From Bacillus stratosphericus (GTDB lineage: Bacteria > Bacillota > Bacilli > Bacillales > Bacillaceae): DNA of 64,000 nt. Positions 36,505 to 46,033 of the stretch are shown piece after piece (position 1 is the first letter of the stretch; each line of letters opens with the position of its first letter). The notes below the pieces were generated by a model. It was not told where the DNA came from and made no database searches. It saw only the letters and a list, made by a program, of their open reading frames with translations. The position numbers and the translations under genes are program-made. The stretch spans positions 60,081 to 124,080 of the forward strand of contig NZ_JAIVLB010000003.1 in NCBI RefSeq assembly GCF_020524495.1. The letters run 5' to 3'.

Positions 36505-37110
36505 TTAATAGCGTCTCTTTTTGGAATGGAAGAATAGGGTGATTGGGGCTAGAATCATGCCGCCAATTAATCCAAATAAGTGAGCCATGATGTTAATGTT
36601 CGAATTGACGAACGTCATGATGACAGAGACACCTAGAATCGTTAAGATGACCTGAGAATTGCCGCGGTCCATCATGTGAGGTTTAAACAGGACAAGATAC
36701 AGATAAACGCCAAACAAACCAAATATGGCGCCAGAAGCTCCGACATGTACATATTCTAAAGGCTCAACCCAATAGGTTCCGAGATTACCAATGAACCCTG
36801 CACCAAGATAAATAATCAGAAACCGAACCTTACCAACCAAATATTCAAGTGCTGGAGCAAATAGGAACAGTGACATTGAATTGAACAAAATGTGCGTCAG
36901 ACTCCCGTGGAGAAAAATAGGGGTAATGAGCCGCCACCATTCTCCTTCTGCTACACCATAATTGAAACCGACAAGATGGTCTTGCCCAAGCTGTATAATA
37001 GGAATAGGTATAGCAAATAAAAGCCAAGAGCCTATTTGCAATACAAGGATCGCTGTTACGATTGGATACGATCTAATAAATTGTTGAAAGCTCTCCGTTC
37101 GAATAAACAT
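36505..37110 (-). CDS. ydcA: Rhomboid-family membrane protease YdcA
   Basis: The 201-residue protein has six membrane segments and the rhomboid catalytic pair: Ser in GASGAIFGLFG near residue 126 and His in MAHLFGLIGG near residue 175, plus the conserved HGSLTHILFN block near residue 70. It should cut substrates within the membrane; targets are unknown. It stands alone between the convergent ydbT and the divergent acpS. Confidence 0.88.
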   Translation of the reverse strand: MFIRTESFQQFIRSYPIVTAILVLQIGSWLLFAIPIPIIQLGQDHLVGFNYGVAEGEWWRLITPIFLHGSLTHILFNSMSLFLFAPALEYLVGKVRFLIIYLGAGFIGNLGTYWVEPLEYVHVGASGAIFGLFGVYLYLVLFKPHMMDRGNSQVILTILGVSVIMTFVNSNINIMAHLFGLIGGMILAPITLFFHSKKRRY

Positions 37111-37204
37111 AACAAACCCCTTTTGACTAGATAATGGTAAGTTTATAGTAACACGTTTATGAAGCGAACATCCAAAATAGTACGAGTATCATAGGAGGTA
37201 CCTC

Positions 37205-37567
37205 ATGATCATAGGAATTGGCATTGATATTGTAGAGATCGACCGGCTGTCACGAGTGCTCAGTAGAAAGTCTCGTTTCCAGAACGAATTCTGACTTTAA
37301 GTGAACAGGATGTGTTTCGCAAACTAAGTGAAAAGAGAAGTTGGAGTTTTAGCAGGACGCTTTGCGGCTAAGGAGGATTTCTCAAAAGCGTACGGTACGG
37401 GGATCGGTCAGTATTTAAGCTTTCATGACATAGAGATACAAAAAGACGATAACGGACAACCTTTCATCAAAAGCGAGAAAACGAAGGAAGACAAGGTTCA
37501 TGTATCCTTTACACACACAAAGGAATATGCTGCTGCGCAAGTTTTAATTGAAAGGTTGTCAAGCTAG
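37205..37567 (+). pseudogene. acpS: Holo-[acyl-carrier-protein] synthase AcpS with three one-base deletions
   Basis: The start MIIGIGIDIVEIDRLS and the end FAAKEDFSKAYGTGIG to THTKEYAAAQVLIERLSS are intact and collinear with the 121-residue AcpS, the enzyme that attaches phosphopantetheine to acyl carrier protein. Three losses explain the breaks: CCC to CC near 37284, AAA to AA near 37337 and TTTTT to TTTT near 37348. Together they remove exactly one codon length and the frame returns. AcpS is normally essential, so sequencing errors are likely. GGAGG precedes the ATG. Confidence 0.9.
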
Positions 37568-37736
37568 TCTGCATATTGTTTGTCCCTCCCTCATATATTG
37601 GGTAGTGCGATAAGGAAGGGCGAGTTGCTAACAGGCTTTGATGGTTCGCGGTACGCAGTTGACTCTTTAGGCGTACTGTTAAAGTCAAACAAGCGGTTTC
37701 TTCCTTTTAACACAATTAACGAAGGGGTTGAAAAGG

Positions 37737-38744
37737 GTGAGAAAAAGCTTTGTTTTGCTTGTAACGGGGATCCTTTTTGTACTGATTCTTTCCGCATGCG
37801 GTCAAAAATCCCAGCAGGATATCGTTGGAAACTTAAACAAAAAGGCAGAGGAAATGACATCATACAAAGCCAAAGCAAAAATGACCATTGAGACAGGAAA
37901 TGATCCACAGGAGTACCAGGTAGAAATTTGGTACAAGAAGCCGGAGCTTTACCGTGTCTATTTAGAAAATCCACAAAAGGATCAGAGGCAAGTCATTTTA
38001 AGAAATGGTAATGGTGTGTTTGTGCTGACACCTTCATTGAACAAAAGTTTCCGATTCCATAGTGATTGGCCGAATAATAGCAGTCAGGTCTATTTGTTTG
38101 AATCACTAGTGAAAGACATTAAAAATGATAGTACAGCTCAGTTCAAAGCGAAAGAGTCAAAGTATATTTTCGAAACGAAAACCAATTATCAGCACAATCA
38201 AATGCTGCCTACTCAAGAGATTACCTTTCATAAAAAAACAATGGCGCCTGCCAGTGTGAAAGTACTGGATACCGACAAAAAGCCAATGGTGAAAGTAGAA
38301 TTCTCTCACTTTGAATTCAATAAATCTTTTGACAAAGATGCATTTGATGAGAAGAAAAACATGACGCTCTCCCAAATGGATGTCACCACAAGTGCAGACC
38401 CATCTGATAGCTTTGCTATGAAAACACCAGTTGATATGCCAGAGGGCGTGAAGAAGATGGAAGAGAAAGAAATGACAACAGACGCTGGGAAACGATATGT
38501 GATTACGTATGGCGGGAAGAAATCCTTCACACTCATTCAGGAAAAAGCGCGAGTGGCAGAAGCGTCTACGCCTGTGACGATGAACGGGGAGCCAGTTGAT
38601 CTTGGCATGACAGTTGGTGTTCTAACGGATCAATCTCTCTCATGGACATCTGACGGAGTCGACTATTTAATTTCCTCAAGTGATTTATCCAAGGAAGAAC
38701 TCTTAATGGTCGCAAAAAGTGTAGAAGGACAGTCAGCCAAATAA
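37737..38744 (+). CDS. ydcC: Lipoprotein YdcC, LolA-like
   Basis: The 335-residue protein has a lipoprotein signal with lipobox LSACG, so Cys near residue 21 would be lipidated and the protein held on the outer face of the membrane. The rest has the LolA/LppX-like barrel features seen in DUF4367/YdcC proteins, with the conserved GNGVFVLTPSLNKSF region. In B. subtilis ydcC is expressed during sporulation under sigma-E. GTG at 37737 is chosen because GAAGGGG lies nine bases upstream; TTG at 37728 is too close to it. Confidence 0.86.
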   Translation: MRKSFVLLVTGILFVLILSACGQKSQQDIVGNLNKKAEEMTSYKAKAKMTIETGNDPQEYQVEIWYKKPELYRVYLENPQKDQRQVILRNGNGVFVLTPSLNKSFRFHSDWPNNSSQVYLFESLVKDIKNDSTAQFKAKESKYIFETKTNYQHNQMLPTQEITFHKKTMAPASVKVLDTDKKPMVKVEFSHFEFNKSFDKDAFDEKKNMTLSQMDVTTSADPSDSFAMKTPVDMPEGVKKMEEKEMTTDAGKRYVITYGGKKSFTLIQEKARVAEASTPVTMNGEPVDLGMTVGVLTDQSLSWTSDGVDYLISSSDLSKEELLMVAKSVEGQSAK

Positions 38745-38776
38745 ATGAATATCTCATGGGAGGCCTTGAAAATGGA

Positions 38777-38805
38777 AAAATCAGCCCTGTGCAGGGCTGA
38801 TTTTC
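38777..38805 (+). terminator. Terminator of ydcC
   Basis: AAAATCAGCCCT pairs with AGGGCTGATTTT around GTGC, followed by CTTT. Confidence 0.88.
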
Positions 38806-38883
38806 TTTGATTCGTTTCACATTATTCTTGATTTTTAGTATCATAATGAAGGGATTGAATCATTCAATAGGGAAGTGTGACTG

Positions 38884-40065
38884 ATGGACACAAATGCCTT
38901 TTATAGAGACACATGGGCAGAAATTGACTTAACAGCAATTAAGCATAATGTTTCACATATGAAAGACCATATCGGTCAAAAAGTTCAATTAATGGCTGTT
39001 GTGAAAGCCAATGCATATGGACATGGTGATATAGAAGTGGCAAGAGCTGCCCTCAGAACAGGTGCAGACTTGTTAGCCGTAGCCTTTTTAGATGAGGCCA
39101 TTTCTTTAAGAAATAGAGGCATCAAAGCACCAATTCTTGTGCTCGGTGCAGTGCCGCCAGAGTATGTCAAAGTCGCCGTCAGATACAATGTGATCATAAC
39201 CGCTTACTCCATCTATTGGCTGAGGGAAGTCGTCAAAGTAGTGAAAGAGCATATTGGACAACCTATTCGTTTCCACTTGAAAATTGATAGCGGAATGAAT
39301 CGTTTAGGTGTTAAAACGTTAGAGCAAGTGAACGAAGTAAAAGAGCTAGCCATCAATCATTCTTATTTACAGCTGGAAGGTGTATTTACTCACTTTGCGA
39401 CAGCGGATGAAAAGGATGAGGACTACTTTGATATGCAGGTAGACACCTTTAAAACATTGCTTCAGCCGCTTCATACGGACAAACTGCTCGTTCATTGTGC
39501 CAACAGTGCAGCGGGATTGCGGTTCAAAGAAGTCTTGTTTAATATGGTTCGGTTTGGGATCAGTATGTACGGGCTGTCACCGTCAGAGGAAATCAAAGAT
39601 GAATTGCCTTTTAAACTGGAAGAAGCATTGTCTCTTCATACGAAGCTGGCGAATGTGAAGCTCATTCAAAAGGGTGAAAGTGTCAGCTATGGAGCGACCT
39701 ATACAGCCAATCAGGATACATGGATTGGCACGGTTCCAGTTGGTTATGCAGACGGCTGGATCCGAAAGCTGGCGGGAACGGAAGTGCTAGTTGGTGGAAA
39801 GCGCCGGAAGATCGCCGGAAGGATATGTATGGATCAATTCATGGTTGAATTGAAAGAGGATGCTCCAGCAGGTGAGCCAGTTGTTCTTATTGGTGCACAA
39901 GGCGGAGAAAAGGTATCAGTTGATGAAGTGGCCAAAAGGCTAGATACCATTAATTATGAGGTCACATGCTCTATTGGTCACCGGGTCCCAAGAGTCTATA
40001 TGGAAGACGGCAAAAGGGTTCATGTGCGCAATCCACTGCTTCAAGGCGGGCCAAGCTTTTTATAA
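38884..40065 (+). CDS. alr: Alanine racemase
   Basis: The 393-residue PLP enzyme makes D-alanine for the cell wall. The PLP lysine lies in AVVKANAYGHGD near residue 41, the catalytic tyrosine in SVSYGATYTA near residue 276, and the GRICMDQFMVEL block is near residue 320. ATG follows GGAAGTGTGACTG. With ddl and murF it gives the window most of the D-Ala branch of peptidoglycan synthesis. Confidence 0.95.
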   Translation: MDTNAFYRDTWAEIDLTAIKHNVSHMKDHIGQKVQLMAVVKANAYGHGDIEVARAALRTGADLLAVAFLDEAISLRNRGIKAPILVLGAVPPEYVKVAVRYNVIITAYSIYWLREVVKVVKEHIGQPIRFHLKIDSGMNRLGVKTLEQVNEVKELAINHSYLQLEGVFTHFATADEKDEDYFDMQVDTFKTLLQPLHTDKLLVHCANSAAGLRFKEVLFNMVRFGISMYGLSPSEEIKDELPFKLEEALSLHTKLANVKLIQKGESVSYGATYTANQDTWIGTVPVGYADGWIRKLAGTEVLVGGKRRKIAGRICMDQFMVELKEDAPAGEPVVLIGAQGGEKVSVDEVAKRLDTINYEVTCSIGHRVPRVYMEDGKRVHVRNPLLQGGPSFL

Positions 40066-40356
40066 GTGGTTTGTCGGAACGATGTCCAATACTGACATTG
40101 TTCTCTTTTATTCTACAGAGAAGGAATAAAGATTCTCCCTTTTTTAGAGATTTTGGAAATACCGTATGATTTTCGGAAAAAAGCGTATAATGGGAAAGAG
40201 AACTCCATTATCACCTTGATTTACGGGTGGCCGACTGCTTCATGTTTTAATAAGAAATCATGAAAAAACAGCTTTGCTTGTGCATTGATTAATGGTATGA
40301 TTAGTCTTGGAATGGATCGAAACGGTATCCGTAAGTTTTGTGGAGGTGTATGTTTT

Positions 40357-40635
40357 TTGTCTGAATCCAGCGCAAACGAAATGAAGATTAGACTACCGGA
40401 GGCTTTAATGTCTGAAATCGAACGAGTAGCAGAGCAGGATAAGGTAACAAGAAATGAATTGATCTACCGAGCGACAAAAACGTATATTCGTGAACGTAAT
40501 ATTCGACAAAATCGTGAATCGATGAGACGCGGCTACATGGAGATGGCGAAAATTAATCTGAATATCTCTTCAGAGGCACAATACGCAGAATTTGAGGCTG
40601 AGAATACAGTTGAGCGATTAGTCAGCGGGGGTTAA
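40357..40635 (+). CDS. ndoAI: Antitoxin EndoAI (NdoAI, MazE-like)
   Basis: The 92-residue protein has an amino-terminal ribbon-helix-helix ([20 protein letters not shown]) that binds DNA and a carboxy-terminal toxin-binding tail ([18 protein letters not shown]). The tail is nearly identical to B. subtilis EndoAI. TTG at 40357 has GGAGGTG eight bases upstream. It lies four bases before ndoA. The pair likely represses its own promoter. Confidence 0.92.
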   Translation: MSESSANEMKIRLPEALMSEIERVAEQDKVTRNELIYRATKTYIRERNIRQNRESMRRGYMEMAKINLNISSEAQYAEFEAENTVERLVSGG

Positions 40636-40639
40636 ACAT

Positions 40640-40990
40640 TTGATTGTTAAACGCGGTGATGTTTACTTTGCTGATTTATCTCCTGTTGTTGGCTCTGAGC
40701 AGGGCGGGGTTCGCCCAGTATTGGTGATCCAAAATGACATTGGAAATCGCTTTAGCCCGACTGCTATCGTTGCAGCCATAACAGCCCAAATACAAAAAGC
40801 GAAATTACCCACTCACGTCGAAATTAATGCAAGGCGCTACGGCTTTGAACGAGATTCTGTCATTCTTTTGGAGCAGATTCGTACGATCGATAAACAAAGA
40901 TTGACAGATAAAATCACACATCTTGATGATGAAATGATGGAGAAGGTAGATGAAGCCTTACAAGTTAGTTTGGCTCTTATTGATTTTTAA
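40640..40990 (+). CDS. ndoA: mRNA interferase EndoA (NdoA, MazF family)
   Basis: The 116-residue toxin has the MazF/PemK fold: [26 protein letters not shown] at the start (in two blocks, with the catalytic Arg in GGVRPV) and [15 protein letters not shown] near residue 50. It cleaves mRNA at UACAU in B. subtilis and is held in check by EndoAI. TTG at 40640 follows GGGGGTTAAACAT. A terminator separates it from rsbRA. Confidence 0.94.
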   Translation: MIVKRGDVYFADLSPVVGSEQGGVRPVLVIQNDIGNRFSPTAIVAAITAQIQKAKLPTHVEINARRYGFERDSVILLEQIRTIDKQRLTDKITHLDDEMMEKVDEALQVSLALIDF

Positions 40991-41004
40991 TATGATGAGA
41001 TTTG

Positions 41005-41031
41005 GTTGCTCTCTTGTGAGCAACTTTTTTT
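41005..41031 (+). terminator. Terminator of ndoAI-ndoA
   Basis: GTTGCTC pairs with GAGCAAC around a six-base loop, followed by seven T. Confidence 0.88.
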
Positions 41032-41058
41032 GTGTTCATTTTTTATTAACGCTATAAT
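41030..41058 (+). promoter_or_regulatory. Sigma-A-type promoter of the rsbRA-sigB operon
   Basis: TTGTGT and TATAAT are separated by 17 bases, ending 47 bases upstream of rsbRA. This corresponds to the constitutive PA promoter of the B. subtilis sigB operon. Its -35 overlaps the T run of the preceding terminator. Confidence 0.7.
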
Positions 41059-41105
41059 GAAGAGAGAATAAAAGTAGTGCTTTATAGGAACGTAGGGGGT
41101 AAATC

Positions 41106-41981
41106 ATGTCGAATCATATCGTGTTAGCTTTCGCAAGAGAGCATCAAAAGGAATTAGAAAAAGAGTGGACGGACATTTTTAAACGACTCGGACAAGAAGA
41201 AACGGACATGATGCTAAACGACAAAATGTACGAAACCATCTCTGCGGAATATGTTCAGCTGATCATTACATCCCTTTCAGATAGGTATGCAGAGGATCTT
41301 GAAGAAAACGTGCAAACTCTTGCTTTAAAAATTGTTCAAATGGGTATGTCACTTAAGTTATTGGCAAATGGTCTAACGGAAATCCGAACCAACTTATATC
41401 AAAAAATGAACAATGATAAAGACACATCAGAAGAGAGTCATGACCTCATCTGGCAAATTGATCGTTTCATCACACCGATTCATCACGAGATATTGAATCA
41501 ATATTCCATTTCATGGGAGAAAACTGTGAACCTTCAAAAAATTGCGCTGCAGGAACTTTCTGCACCGCTGATCCCGGTATTTGAGCACATCACCGTCATG
41601 CCACTAGTTGGAACAATTGATACAGAACGTGCGAAAAAAATTATGGAGAACCTGTTAAATGGTGTCGTGAAACATCGTTCACAGGTTGTCTTGATTGATA
41701 TTACGGGTGTCCCTGTCGTTGATACTATGGTCGCACACCATATCATTCAAGCGTCCGAGGCTGTGAGATTAGTAGGTGCGAAGTGCTTGTTGGTCGGGAT
41801 TCGTCCAGAAATCGCCCAAACCATCGTCAACCTCGGAATTGATTTATCTCAGGTTACAACAAAGAATACCCTTCAAAAAGGAATTCAAACGGCTTTAGAA
41901 ATGACAAATCGAAAAATTGTTTCATTGGAGGGATCACCTAGTGAGAAATCACCCGAAGATTCCGATCTTAAAACTATATAA
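41106..41981 (+). CDS. rsbRA: Stressosome protein RsbRA
   Basis: The 291-residue protein has an amino-terminal nonhaem-globin-like sensor (residues 1-140) and a carboxy-terminal STAS domain with the two phosphorylation regions ([12 protein letters not shown] near 163, [13 protein letters not shown] near 200). With RsbS it forms the stressosome core that holds RsbT. ATG follows TAGGGGG. The end carries about 15 residues ([15 protein letters not shown]) beyond the KIVSL point where B. subtilis RsbRA ends, so the gene overlaps rsbS by 41 bases. Confidence 0.93.
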   Translation: MSNHIVLAFAREHQKELEKEWTDIFKRLGQEETDMMLNDKMYETISAEYVQLIITSLSDRYAEDLEENVQTLALKIVQMGMSLKLLANGLTEIRTNLYQKMNNDKDTSEESHDLIWQIDRFITPIHHEILNQYSISWEKTVNLQKIALQELSAPLIPVFEHITVMPLVGTIDTERAKKIMENLLNGVVKHRSQVVLIDITGVPVVDTMVAHHIIQASEAVRLVGAKCLLVGIRPEIAQTIVNLGIDLSQVTTKNTLQKGIQTALEMTNRKIVSLEGSPSEKSPEDSDLKTI

Positions 41982-42309
41982 CTGTCTTCTGGTTTCAATA
42001 CAGTGGGAGCTTGATGACCAAACAGCTCTTCACTTTCAAGAAGACTTGCTGAACAAAATCCACGAAACAGGAGCAAATGGTGTTGTCATTGACCTAACGT
42101 CTGTTGATATGATTGATTCATTTATTGCAAAAGTATTAGGGGATGTCATCACGATGTCCAAGCTCATGGGGGCAAAGGTTGTATTAACAGGAATACAACC
42201 TGCAGTCGCTGTAACGCTCATAGAACTTGGTATATCGCTGGAAGAAATTCAGACAGCACTAGATCTTGAACAAGGGCTTGAGACACTGAAGCGGGAATTG
42301 GGGGAATAG
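41941..42309 (+). CDS. rsbS: Stressosome scaffold protein RsbS
   Basis: The 122-residue protein is a single STAS domain with the phosphorylatable Ser in [17 protein letters not shown]. It is nearly identical to B. subtilis RsbS. It antagonises RsbT until RsbT phosphorylates it under stress. The GTG at 41941 follows GGAGGGATCACCTA and matches the relative's [14 protein letters not shown] start; the longer frame from 41917 lacks a site. Confidence 0.93.
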   Translation: MRNHPKIPILKLYNCLLVSIQWELDDQTALHFQEDLLNKIHETGANGVVIDLTSVDMIDSFIAKVLGDVITMSKLMGAKVVLTGIQPAVAVTLIELGISLEEIQTALDLEQGLETLKRELGE

Positions 42310-42311
42310 AT

Positions 42312-42713
42312 ATGAAAGACCAATCCTGTGTAAAAATATTGACGGAATGGGACATAGTCGCCGCAAGACAATTAGGGCGAAATGTTGCAAAAGAGCTTGG
42401 TTTTGGAACAGTTGATCAAGCAAGAATTACGACGGTCATTTCAGAATTAGCTCGAAACATCTATTTATACGCTGGTAAGGGTCAGGTTTGTATAGAAGAA
42501 GTGATGGAGCGTGGAAAGCATGGACTCAAAGTCACCGCAGCCGATGAGGGGCCTGGCATTATAGATATACGCAAGGTCATGGAAGACGGATTTTCTACAT
42601 CAGGCGGTCTCGGAGCAGGTCTTCCGGGAGTCAAAAGGCTGATGGATGATTTTACATTAGATTCTGCACCAGAACAAGGAACGGAGATACAAGCTGTCAA
42701 GTGGCTTCGCTAG
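42312..42713 (+). CDS. rsbT: Serine kinase and RsbU activator RsbT
   Basis: The 133-residue protein is a GHKL-fold kinase with the N box VISELARNIYLYA near residue 45 and the G boxes AADEGPGI and GGLGAGLPGVKRLMD. It phosphorylates RsbS and RsbR, leaves the stressosome and binds RsbU. ATG follows GGGGGAATAG, two bases after rsbS. Confidence 0.93.
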   Translation: MKDQSCVKILTEWDIVAARQLGRNVAKELGFGTVDQARITTVISELARNIYLYAGKGQVCIEEVMERGKHGLKVTAADEGPGIIDIRKVMEDGFSTSGGLGAGLPGVKRLMDDFTLDSAPEQGTEIQAVKWLR

Positions 42714-42723
42714 GAGGGAAACT

Positions 42724-43731
42724 ATGGACTTTAAGGAGGTAATGGAGCAGCGATATCATCAGCTGCTCAGTCGTTATATCAGTGATTTAACTGAAACATC
42801 GCTTTATCAAGCTCAAAAATTCAGCCGAAAAACCATTGAGCATCAAATACCTCCTGAAGAAATAGTGAGTGTTCACCGAAAAGTGATTCAGGAACTTTAC
42901 CCTGATTTGCCGAAAGATGTCTTTCATTCACTAGACTTCTTAATTGAAGTCATGATCGGGTACGGACTAGCCTATCAAGAACATTTAACACTTAGAGGTA
43001 TCCAGCAAGAAATAAAATCAGAAATTGAAATTGCTGCAAATGTTCAGCAAACCCTTCTGGAAACGAAAATTCCAGAAGGAGACACATTTGATCTCGGTGC
43101 AATTAGTGTGCCGGCCAAACAGATGAGTGGAGACTATTACCACTTTGTTGCTGATCACGATACGATCAATATCGCGATCGCAGATGTCATTGGAAAGGGA
43201 ATTCCGGCTGCGCTCTGTATGTCGATGATTAAATATGCGATGGATTCCTTGCCTGAGTCAGGAAGCGGTCCAACAAAAGTGCTGAAAACCCTTAATCGTG
43301 TTGTCGAGCAAAACGTAGACCCAAGTATGTTTATCACCATGTTCTATGGCAGTTATAATACAGAAACGCATGAATTTAAATATGCATCGGCTGGTCATGA
43401 GCCGGGCTTTTTCTATTGCAAAAAAGAGAATCAACTTTACGATTTAAATGCGAAAGGACTTGTCCTTGGAATCGCACCAGAATTTGATTACAGGCAGTAT
43501 GAGAAGCATTTGGACGTAGGAGATATGGTCATCTTATTCTCTGATGGTGTAACAGAATCCAAGTCAGAGGACGGCTTCTTAGATCGGGAAGATATCAAAG
43601 CGCTCATATCAGAGCACCTATCCTACTCAGCTCAGGAAATGGTGGATGCCATCTATGCGAGCTTACTCAAACTGCAAGACTTTCAGCTTCACGATGACTT
43701 TACTTTACTTGTTCTCAAAAGAAAAGTTTAG
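42724..43731 (+). CDS. rsbU: Sigma-B phosphatase RsbU
   Basis: The 335-residue protein has an amino-terminal RsbT-binding helical domain (residues 1-85), a linker, and a PP2C-type SpoIIE domain with metal ligands in SGDYYHFVAD and IAIADVIGKGIPAA, and FSDGVTE near residue 272. It dephosphorylates RsbV when bound by RsbT, releasing sigma B. ATG follows TAGGAGGGAAACT. The sigma-B promoter for the downstream genes overlaps its stop codon. Confidence 0.94.
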   Translation: MDFKEVMEQRYHQLLSRYISDLTETSLYQAQKFSRKTIEHQIPPEEIVSVHRKVIQELYPDLPKDVFHSLDFLIEVMIGYGLAYQEHLTLRGIQQEIKSEIEIAANVQQTLLETKIPEGDTFDLGAISVPAKQMSGDYYHFVADHDTINIAIADVIGKGIPAALCMSMIKYAMDSLPESGSGPTKVLKTLNRVVEQNVDPSMFITMFYGSYNTETHEFKYASAGHEPGFFYCKKENQLYDLNAKGLVLGIAPEFDYRQYEKHLDVGDMVILFSDGVTESKSEDGFLDREDIKALISEHLSYSAQEMVDAIYASLLKLQDFQLHDDFTLLVLKRKV

Positions 43732-43750
43732 AAACTGAATATGCGGGTAT
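43726..43750 (+). promoter_or_regulatory. Sigma-B promoter in front of rsbV
   Basis: GTTTAG and GGGTAT, the sigma-B -35 and -10 elements, are separated by 13 bases. The -35 element covers the rsbU stop codon and rsbV starts 40 bases downstream. It matches the autoregulatory promoter of the B. subtilis sigB operon. Confidence 0.9.
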
Positions 43751-43790
43751 GTAAAACTTTAGGAAACAAGAATTTCGAGGTGAATGCATA

Positions 43791-44120
43791 ATGAATATGT
43801 CTGTAAAAGAGCATCAAATAGATCATAGGGCAAGAATTAGTGTCAGCGGGGAAATCGATGTGTACTCTGCTCCTGAGCTAAGAGAAACGCTTATGCCTAA
43901 AGCAGAGCAAGGGGAGCATCTTGAAATCTGTTTGAAGGATGTTTCTTATATGGATAGTACAGGTTTAGGTGTATTTGTTGGGCTGTTCAAAGCGGCTCAA
44001 AAAGCAGGTGGAACATTGAAGCTTAAGAACTTGTCGGAACGGCTGATAAGGTTGTTTGAAATTACTGGATTAAAGGACATTATTGACATTTCTGCAAAGT
44101 CAGAGGGTGGGGTACAATGA
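43791..44120 (+). CDS. rsbV: Anti-anti-sigma factor RsbV
   Basis: The 109-residue STAS protein carries the phosphorylatable Ser in [12 protein letters not shown] near residue 57. The unphosphorylated form binds RsbW and frees sigma B. ATG follows CGAGGTGAATGCATA. It overlaps rsbW by four bases. Confidence 0.94.
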   Translation: MNMSVKEHQIDHRARISVSGEIDVYSAPELRETLMPKAEQGEHLEICLKDVSYMDSTGLGVFVGLFKAAQKAGGTLKLKNLSERLIRLFEITGLKDIIDISAKSEGGVQ

Positions 44121-44605
44121 ACGAATCAGTAGATCTAATCGAGATGAAAATACCGGCGAAACCAGAATACGTAGGCATCATTCGTCTGACCCTTTCAGGC
44201 GTAGCAAGCCGAATGGGTTATGCCTATGAAGAGATTGAGGACTTAAAAATTGCCGTCAGTGAGGCCTGTACAAATGCAGTTCAGCATGCCTACAAAGATG
44301 AAAATGGCGAGGATGGAGAGGTAGCAGTTCGCTTTCTTGTCTATGAGGATCGTATAGAAATCATTGTCGCTGATAAAGGCGGTAGCTTTGACTTTAAACA
44401 AAAGAAGGAAGACCTAGGGCCGTACACATCTGCTCATACGGTGGATCAATTGGCAGAAGGAGGTCTTGGTTTATATTTAATGCAAACATTAATGGATGAA
44501 GTCGAGGTGCAAGCAAACTCGGGAGTTACCGTGGTAATGACAAAGTTTTTAAACAGGGAGCGAGTTGACCATGACGCAACCATCCAAAACTATGAAACTA
44601 ACTAA
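44117..44605 (+). CDS. rsbW: Anti-sigma factor and serine kinase RsbW
   Basis: The 162-residue GHKL kinase has the N box [16 protein letters not shown] near residue 48, the G1 box [11 protein letters not shown] and the G2 box [15 protein letters not shown]. It holds sigma B inactive and phosphorylates RsbV when ATP is high. ATGA overlap with rsbV and a 41-base overlap with sigB suggest tight coupling of the three products. Confidence 0.94.
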   Translation: MNESVDLIEMKIPAKPEYVGIIRLTLSGVASRMGYAYEEIEDLKIAVSEACTNAVQHAYKDENGEDGEVAVRFLVYEDRIEIIVADKGGSFDFKQKKEDLGPYTSAHTVDQLAEGGLGLYLMQTLMDEVEVQANSGVTVVMTKFLNRERVDHDATIQNYETN

Positions 44606-45359
44606 AGATGAAGTGGATCGCCTCATCCAAAGCTATCAAACCAATCAAGACGAGCAGGCGCAGCTTACGCTTGTCAAATGCTACACAAACCTCGTTGATA
44701 TGCTGGCAAAGAAATATTCTAAAGGGAAAAGCTTTCATGAGGACCTTAGGCAAGTTGGAATGATTGGTTTACTCGGCGCAATTAAGCGATACGACCCGCT
44801 TGTCGGTAAATCATTTGAAGCCTTTGCGATTCCAACCATTATCGGGGAAATCAAACGCTTTCTACGTGACAAGACATGGAGTGTCCATGTACCAAGGCGG
44901 ATTAAAGAGCTTGGACCGAGAATCAAAATGGCAGTCGATCATCTGACAACAGAAACACAAAAGTCACCTAAAGTACAAGAAATTGCAGATTATCTAGATG
45001 TGACAGAAGAAGAAGTACTTGAAACTATCGAGATGGGCAAAAGCTATCAAGCACTGTCTGTTGACCAAGGTGTAGAGGCTGATTCTGAAGGAAGTACCGT
45101 CACCATTTTAGACGTCGTCGGCTCACAGGAAGAAGGCTACGAACGCGTGAACCAAAAAATGATGCTTGAGAGTGTGCTTCATGTTCTGACTGATAGAGAA
45201 AAAGAGATTATCAACCTCACTTATCTGCAAAATAAAAGTCAGAAAGAAACAGGCGATTTACTCGGCATATCCCAAATGCATGTATCGAGACTGCAGCGGA
45301 AGGCAGTTAAAAAGTTACGAGATGCATTATCAGAAGATGCGTCTATGGAGCTAGGGTAA
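44565..45359 (+). CDS. sigB: RNA polymerase general stress sigma factor SigB
   Basis: The 264-residue sigma factor has region 2 (DLRQVGMIGLLGAIKRYDP, then the -10 reading helix FEAFAIPTIIGEIKRFLRD), region 3 and region 4 with the helix-turn-helix QKETGDLLGISQMHVSRLQ. It is very close to B. subtilis SigB and directs the general stress regulon. The TTG at 44565 gives the same MxMTQPS start as the relative; ATG at 44571 is the alternative. Confidence 0.95.
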   Translation: MTMTQPSKTMKLTKDEVDRLIQSYQTNQDEQAQLTLVKCYTNLVDMLAKKYSKGKSFHEDLRQVGMIGLLGAIKRYDPLVGKSFEAFAIPTIIGEIKRFLRDKTWSVHVPRRIKELGPRIKMAVDHLTTETQKSPKVQEIADYLDVTEEEVLETIEMGKSYQALSVDQGVEADSEGSTVTILDVVGSQEEGYERVNQKMMLESVLHVLTDREKEIINLTYLQNKSQKETGDLLGISQMHVSRLQRKAVKKLRDALSEDASMELG

Positions 45360-45958
45360 TGAAGCAGATTGAAAAGCAGGAGCATGTGAATACTATAATC
45401 TATCAATCGAATAAAGAAGGGAAATCATGCTGCGGGGACAGTTTTTTTATTAAAGCAGATGATGCAGAACTAATTTGTGCTGTAGCAGACGGATTAGGCA
45501 GCGGCCAGTTCGCCAATGAATCATCTTCTTTAGTCAGCGAAATTGTCGAAGAATATGGACATGAGGATGTGACGACCCTCATCGACAGATGCAATCAGGC
45601 CATGAAAAATAAACGCGGGGCCACTGTTGCCATATTAAAGGTGAATTTTTTCCAGCAGCAATTTACCTATTGTTCGGTTGGTAATATCCGATTTATCTTG
45701 AATGCACCTTCTGGCGACTATATTTATCCACTTCCGACATCAGGATACTTATCAGGTAAACCTAGAAAATATAAAATATACACCTATTCCTACGAAAAAG
45801 GATCGACATTCATTATGTATTCAGACGGACTGAATGTGCCAAACATGCGAATGTGTTTAAAGCATAGCCATTCAGTGACAGACATCGCACAACAACTTGA
45901 AACGTATACACAAGAAAAGAAGGACGATCTCACCTATGTACTTGGTCAGCTCATATGA
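45359..45958 (+). CDS. rsbX: Phosphoserine phosphatase RsbX
   Basis: The 199-residue PP2C-like enzyme has CGDSFFI at residues 22-28, the metal site VADGLGSGQFANESS and the YSDGLN block near residue 155. It dephosphorylates RsbS and RsbR, resetting the stressosome after stress. Its ATG shares a base with the sigB stop. A terminator overlaps its 3' end. In B. subtilis ydcF-ydcH come next; here tex follows directly. Confidence 0.93.
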   Translation: MKQIEKQEHVNTIIYQSNKEGKSCCGDSFFIKADDAELICAVADGLGSGQFANESSSLVSEIVEEYGHEDVTTLIDRCNQAMKNKRGATVAILKVNFFQQQFTYCSVGNIRFILNAPSGDYIYPLPTSGYLSGKPRKYKIYTYSYEKGSTFIMYSDGLNVPNMRMCLKHSHSVTDIAQQLETYTQEKKDDLTYVLGQLI

Positions 45959-45974
45959 AATAGCTGACCTTTTT
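45944..45974 (+). terminator. Terminator of the sigB operon
   Basis: GGTCAGCT pairs with AGCTGACC around a ten-base loop that contains the rsbX stop codon, followed by five T. Confidence 0.88.
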
Positions 45975-46033
45975 CTATTTTGCCGGTTTTTTTGATACAC
46001 TAAAAGAGAAGACACAGTGAGAGGATGCAAAGA

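Noticed and set aside
37580..37891. A 103-codon plus-strand frame between acpS and ydcC
   Set aside because: It overlaps the start of ydcC in another frame and shows no family pattern or start site.
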